NCBI GenBank assembly: GCA_947652605.1
Contig: OX393579.1
Span: 7,440,001-7,504,000 of the forward strand
From: Elmis aenea
Lineage: Eukaryota > Arthropoda > Insecta > Coleoptera > Elmidae
Reading direction: 5' to 3'
Length of the DNA: 64,000 nucleotides
This document shows, piece by piece, positions 60,512 to 64,000 of this stretch. Position 1 is the first letter of the stretch. Each line of letters starts with the position of its first letter. Under the pieces are notes generated by a model. It was not told the origin of the DNA. It searched no databases and saw nothing but the letters and a program-made list of their open reading frames with translations. A program made the translations under genes and the position numbers.

Positions 60512-60586
60512 ATGAGTCTCATACGCATGTGTACCTCATGGGATAAGTTCTGGACTGTTTCCTTGGGAATATTATTCTCTCATGCA
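60512..60586 (+). CDS. Candidate very short first exon 1F (super-short dunce form?)
   Basis: An ATG at 60512 (A at -3) gives 25 codons, starting MSLIRMCTSWDKFWTVSLGI and ending LFSHA, up to the donor GTAAGG at 60587 in phase 0. The peptide is hydrophobic with a Trp-rich TSWDKFW core, close to TSFWDKFW in exon 1E. Vertebrate PDE4A1, a super-short form, has a unique N-terminus of about 25 residues with a Trp-rich membrane-binding helix. It joins at the UCR2 exon that starts FKRMLNREL, a boundary I recall as phase 0. That parallel is suggestive only. The downstream exon is not in the window, and the frame continues to a stop at 60677 if unspliced. It could also be chance. Confidence 0.35.
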
Positions 60587-61079
60587 GTAAGGAACGCATG
60601 TTTCGGTTCGTATTCACGTGAAATTGTCGACGTTCGATGTAGACCGACCGTGCAAATATGCCCCAATAATTTTCTGTGATGCCTAAATCAGGGATTCCAA
60701 TAAATGATCGTTTATCAAGAATTTAATGCGTAGAATGGCTTAATGGGACAGTTTTTTTTTTATTAGTGAAGTAAGCCCATTTTTCAGAGGATATTGAAAC
60801 GACAAATAATTCATTTACATATAATTTAGTGTAATTTTTTTATTTGTTAAAAAATTCTGTTAATATTTTGAAATTTTCGCATGTTTTACTAACAGAAAAT
60901 TTGATACAATTTCATAATCATAGTAACGATATGGTGTGTCTAAATATACACTTGGCAAGCTTAGAATTAAAACCGTGCCATTTTACAATTAAAATCGCCA
61001 GGTGATACGAACATCCATGAGTTTATAAAAAAAAAACCTATAAGCATATGAGATTTGCTAAAAGGTAAAATCATATTGA
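60587..61079 (+). other. Intron, nothing recognised
   Basis: AT-rich spacer between candidate exon 1F and the hAT element. Confidence 0.4.
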
Positions 61080-61087
61080 GATCAAAC

Positions 61088-62304
61088 CAGGGGTGGCAAA
61101 ACTTTTTATGTCCGCGTGCCATTGTTTTAAAATTTTCAGATTATGAATAATGCTGGTGTGCCAGGTAACTTTTGCAATGAATGAAAACACATACATTACT
61201 GATTGTGAAGAGATGAAGAGTAAATATTACAATATTTGTATTAAATGAATATATTTTATTGACTACGAATAGTAATTTGTAATTAAACAACATCAACTAA
61301 AGATACATAACTAAATTTTAAAAGAAATATTAAATATTCTACCAATAGAAAGATATAATTAGACAAAAATAATAATTGCACATTACATGTGTTAAATTTT
61401 CAAACAACATTAATTAAGTAGGTAGGTATCTACGATAAGAATTAAAATATAAGTTTTTATTGCGATTTTTGTTGTTGAATGCTTTTTGTTAAGTTTTTTT
61501 ATACCAAGTTGTATTTCGTTACTTTTAATAAAATGCTTGCTGGACTACATTCATCCGTTAATGTATTTCTGAATTTATTTTTAATCAAATTCATTTGTGA
61601 AAACAGTGACTCACATGCATATGTGGAAGAAAATATAGTTAAAATAGCCGAAGCTAATTTCCTTAAAAATATGAACTCTTCTGGAATCGTTTGCCAGGAA
61701 TTAATAATTTTGCTTTCATCATTTTATCTATTGTTTCCTCCAAACGTTCCCTTTCAATAATCTCTAAATTTTCCCTTAACTCAATAAACTTTTCCCTCCA
61801 AATTGCACTTGATTGAAAATCAATTAATTGCATTTCAAAATGTTCTAATTTTAGCCATTCAAAAGTTTACAAATTAAGTTCATCAACTTTGATTGTGTCT
61901 GGGTAAATTATTAATTTTGAAATTTCCTCGAAATTTTTAAATTTAGAAAATTGCGAAGAAAATTAATCTGCTATTGATTCCATAGCTGTGGTTAAAGCTT
62001 CAGTCGGTTAAATTTGATTTATTTCAATTTGACTTGTTGGGTTTTCTATAAAAAAATTAAATTTTGAAAATAGACGGCATGAGAAGCAAAATCTGGTTTA
62101 AATACTTGTAATTTTGTTTGAAATTCGCATAGTTTCGAAATAAAATGCATGTACTTTATTTAAATAAATATAATTTGGTGTTATTAATTCATTATTTAAA
62201 AAAAAGTATTAATTTTCCAAAGATTTAGAAAAGCAACTAATTCTCCCGCGTGCCAATAAAATTTTTCCACGTGCCAGCTGCGTGCCATAGGTTTGCCACC
62301 CCTG
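61088..62304 (-). mobile_element. Degenerate hAT transposon K with 8-bp target duplication
   Basis: The ends are CAGGGGTGGCAAAA and TTTGCCACCCCTG. The flanks GATCAAAC (61080..61087) and GATTAAAC (62305..62312) are an 8-bp target duplication with one mutation. The minus strand carries the remains of a transposase C-terminal region (see the separate entry). At 1.2 kb it is an internally deleted, inactive copy. Confidence 0.93.
61490..62000 (-). pseudogene. hAT transposase C-terminal remnant
   Basis: On the minus strand from about 61960 the frames read KFKNFEEISKLIIYPDTIKV, then, after a stop, LEHFEMQLIDFQSSAIWREK with FIELRENLE. After a frameshift comes IPEEFIFLRKLASAILTIFS, then STYACESLFSQMNLIKNKFR with NTLTDE. 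The order W..IP..F..L...A..IL.IF.STY.CE.LFS.MN.IK.K.R..LTDE is the dimerisation (hATC) region of hAT transposases, of the kind found in ZBED/GTF2IRD2-like elements. At least one stop and one frameshift break it, and the catalytic N-terminal part is missing. The 93-codon plus-strand frame at 61479 is its shadow. Confidence 0.85.
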
Positions 62305-62312
62305 GATTAAAC

Positions 62313-63380
62313 AATGGTATTTTGTTTTTTGTTCTTACTTATAAACAAAACCGAACTAAAACAGCGTATAATTCAAGTGAAGTTGAAATTGAAATAATTA
62401 AAATCTAATATTTAAAAATTTAATAATTATGAAAATGAGGTAGATAGGCCATTTGTGTCCCAAACCGTAAGCTTTTTTGGGGGAATATACTCTAAAATAT
62501 CAAACCAAACATAATCTAGGTATAGCTTAACTAAGTTGCTTATTTGACCAACAAGCAATTGATTAGTTCATCGAAATTCAGCTGAACACTAAATTTAGAT
62601 TACCATAACCACGAGCCAACTGCAGCCCGATCGATAATTTATTACAAGTTTGGTGCTGGAAATTAACAAATAAACATTACATACGTCACTATTGAGCATG
62701 TGCCAAATCTGGATTTCATTTGGAGCTCCGCAACACATTGCATTGTCGAAAAATATCAAACGATAGTTTTATAAATAGCGGTTGTGGTCGTTAAAACGTA
62801 CAAGTACGGGTGCATAAAAAAGTTTTTATGGCATATAAAGGCGGGCCATCAACTCGATGCATAGTTTTGTATAGAAAGTAGCACAAGGTATCAAACAAAT
62901 ATATAAAATATGCTTACAATAAATGAACACTTGGTTCGGAAATGGTTTCATTGAAAAATTATTTACCCAAGTTTTTAAAAAACAAAGTTGCGAATTACTT
63001 CCAGAACGCTACTAAATATCGCTTTGCCAGTTAATGTTGTACGTAAAACAATTATAGTATCTTCAATAATATATAAGTACCTGAGGGAAAAAGAGCACAT
63101 CGAATTGTTGCAAAGCCAACTTGACGGCCCATAAGAAAAAATTAAGTTAGGGGTAATATCTCAAAAATTAAGAGTGATAAAAAAAATCTTAGATCATGGT
63201 TACATCCTACATAAAAAAGTATCTTCAGAAGGTATAAATGAAATTGATTTAATTGGTAAGACAAAACAGTTATGAGAGAAAAAACAAATCGATATTTTCA
63301 TATTTTTTGCTATAAAATCTGAAGTACGAGGAATGTTGTACTTTTAAAATATGATTGGGCTTCTCTCATACTAGGGAATA
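62313..63380 (+). other. Intron, nothing recognised
   Basis: Slightly GC-richer at 62580..62880, otherwise AT-rich. No exon is supported. Confidence 0.4.
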
Positions 63381-63463
63381 ATTCGTCTAATTTAAACAGA
63401 CCTGTCTCTCTTATAATAAGCGAGATCCCCATGCTGGAAATGAAATCTGGGATGCCCTGTATA
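63381..63463 (+). repeat. Solo right end of a TACAGGG-type family (N)
   Basis: It contains ATAATAAGCGAGATCCCCAT and ends ATGCCCTGTATA. The same end occurs at 53880..53965 and 40920..40996. No left end is found for any of them. Confidence 0.55.
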
Positions 63464-63523
63464 CAGAAAAACTATTGACATTTTAATTTAAAAAAAATTA
63501 TTTACAATAACGTAACTATAGTA

Positions 63524-64000
63524 TACAGGGTGATTGATTGAGACCGAGACTTAGAAATATATGAAGAATAAAAAAGGGTATAGATCTAAAATTTTGGATA
63601 TGATCTGTTTATTGAAAATATTTTCTCTACTTTCTTATTTCAAATACAATGGTCTATTTTTTATTGCGTATTTGTATTTAAAGCGTTATTTTAGAGGGAC
63701 TTTTATTAGCATTCCCTATACCTAAAGGCCGTCATTTTTTATATTTTTGAATGCTTAATATGTATTATCTAACGCCGCCATTTTTGAAGAAAAAACGCTT
63801 AAATTTAGACCATGCCTAGAAGAAACCTTGGAGTACATCCCACATAAAAGTGGTTTACAGTTATTAATATTGGCATTTGTTGTAATTTCCAAGGCTTACT
63901 ATTTAAAAATGTTGCAATATCTCTTAACTTTATCAAAAATTCTTAATAACTCGAAAATTGTTGCAGATAGGTATAGGAAACGCCAATACAGATTGATGCA
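63524..64000 (+). repeat. Repeat family E, free copy, cut by the window edge
   Basis: It starts TACAGGGTGATTGATTGAGA and matches the unit nested in the two hAT D elements. The first part has the orientation of 6254 onward. The part after about 63860 matches the D sequence in the opposite orientation (GGTATAGGAAACGC at the end). The copy continues past 64000. Confidence 0.75.

Noticed and set aside
61479..61760. 93-codon plus-strand frame
   Set aside because: It is antisense to the hAT transposase remnant on the minus strand.
1..64000. CRISPR arrays, rRNA, tRNA genes, bacterial operons
   Set aside because: I looked for regular spacer-repeat arrays, tRNA arm signatures and tightly packed genes and saw none. 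The sequence is an insect-like nuclear gene region.

Overview
This is an AT-rich animal nuclear window with no bacterial-style gene packing, long introns and many terminal-inverted-repeat (TIR) transposons. It is most likely an insect. The gene content and the many palindromic elements ending in TACAGGGTG suggest a beetle, but that order-level guess is soft.

The one gene I can name with confidence is the cAMP-specific phosphodiesterase dunce (PDE4 family), on the + strand. The anchor is the exon at 25283..25465, which encodes the start of the UCR1 regulatory region (FDVENG, GRSPLD, and the PKA site RRESF followed by [20 protein letters not shown]). A 33-base microexon follows at 29945..29977 and is also phase 2 to phase 2. 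I did not find the next UCR1 exon or the catalytic domain, so the gene should continue past 64000. The last intron is then longer than 34 kb.

Upstream of the common exon lie four candidate alternative first exons: 3404..3501, 9485..10155, 12641..12696 and 18801..18913. Each has an ATG, stays open to a GT donor and ends in phase 2, so each joins in frame to FDVENG. This is the known PDE4 design, in which different promoters attach different targeting and regulatory N-termini to one enzyme. Two further candidate first exons lie inside the long intron: 55717..55847 (phase 2, CpG-rich promoter region) and 60512..60586 (phase 0). Both encode a Trp-rich WDKFW motif and would give shorter forms.

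The rest is intronic or upstream DNA with mobile elements. Three hAT-type elements have visible 8-bp target duplications at 5981..7180, 26982..28159 and 61088..62304; the last retains a broken transposase. A fourth, short hAT MITE is at 58454..58859. There are two decayed non-LTR reverse-transcriptase fragments on the minus strand (7200..7490 and 17800..18360). At least eight families of TIR or fold-back elements share a TACAGGGTG-like end, and a near-perfect 1.7-kb palindrome sits at the left edge. A degenerate T-rich tandem repeat lies at 15295..16150. I saw no tRNA, rRNA or CRISPR array. Most other open frames lie in repeats or look like chance.
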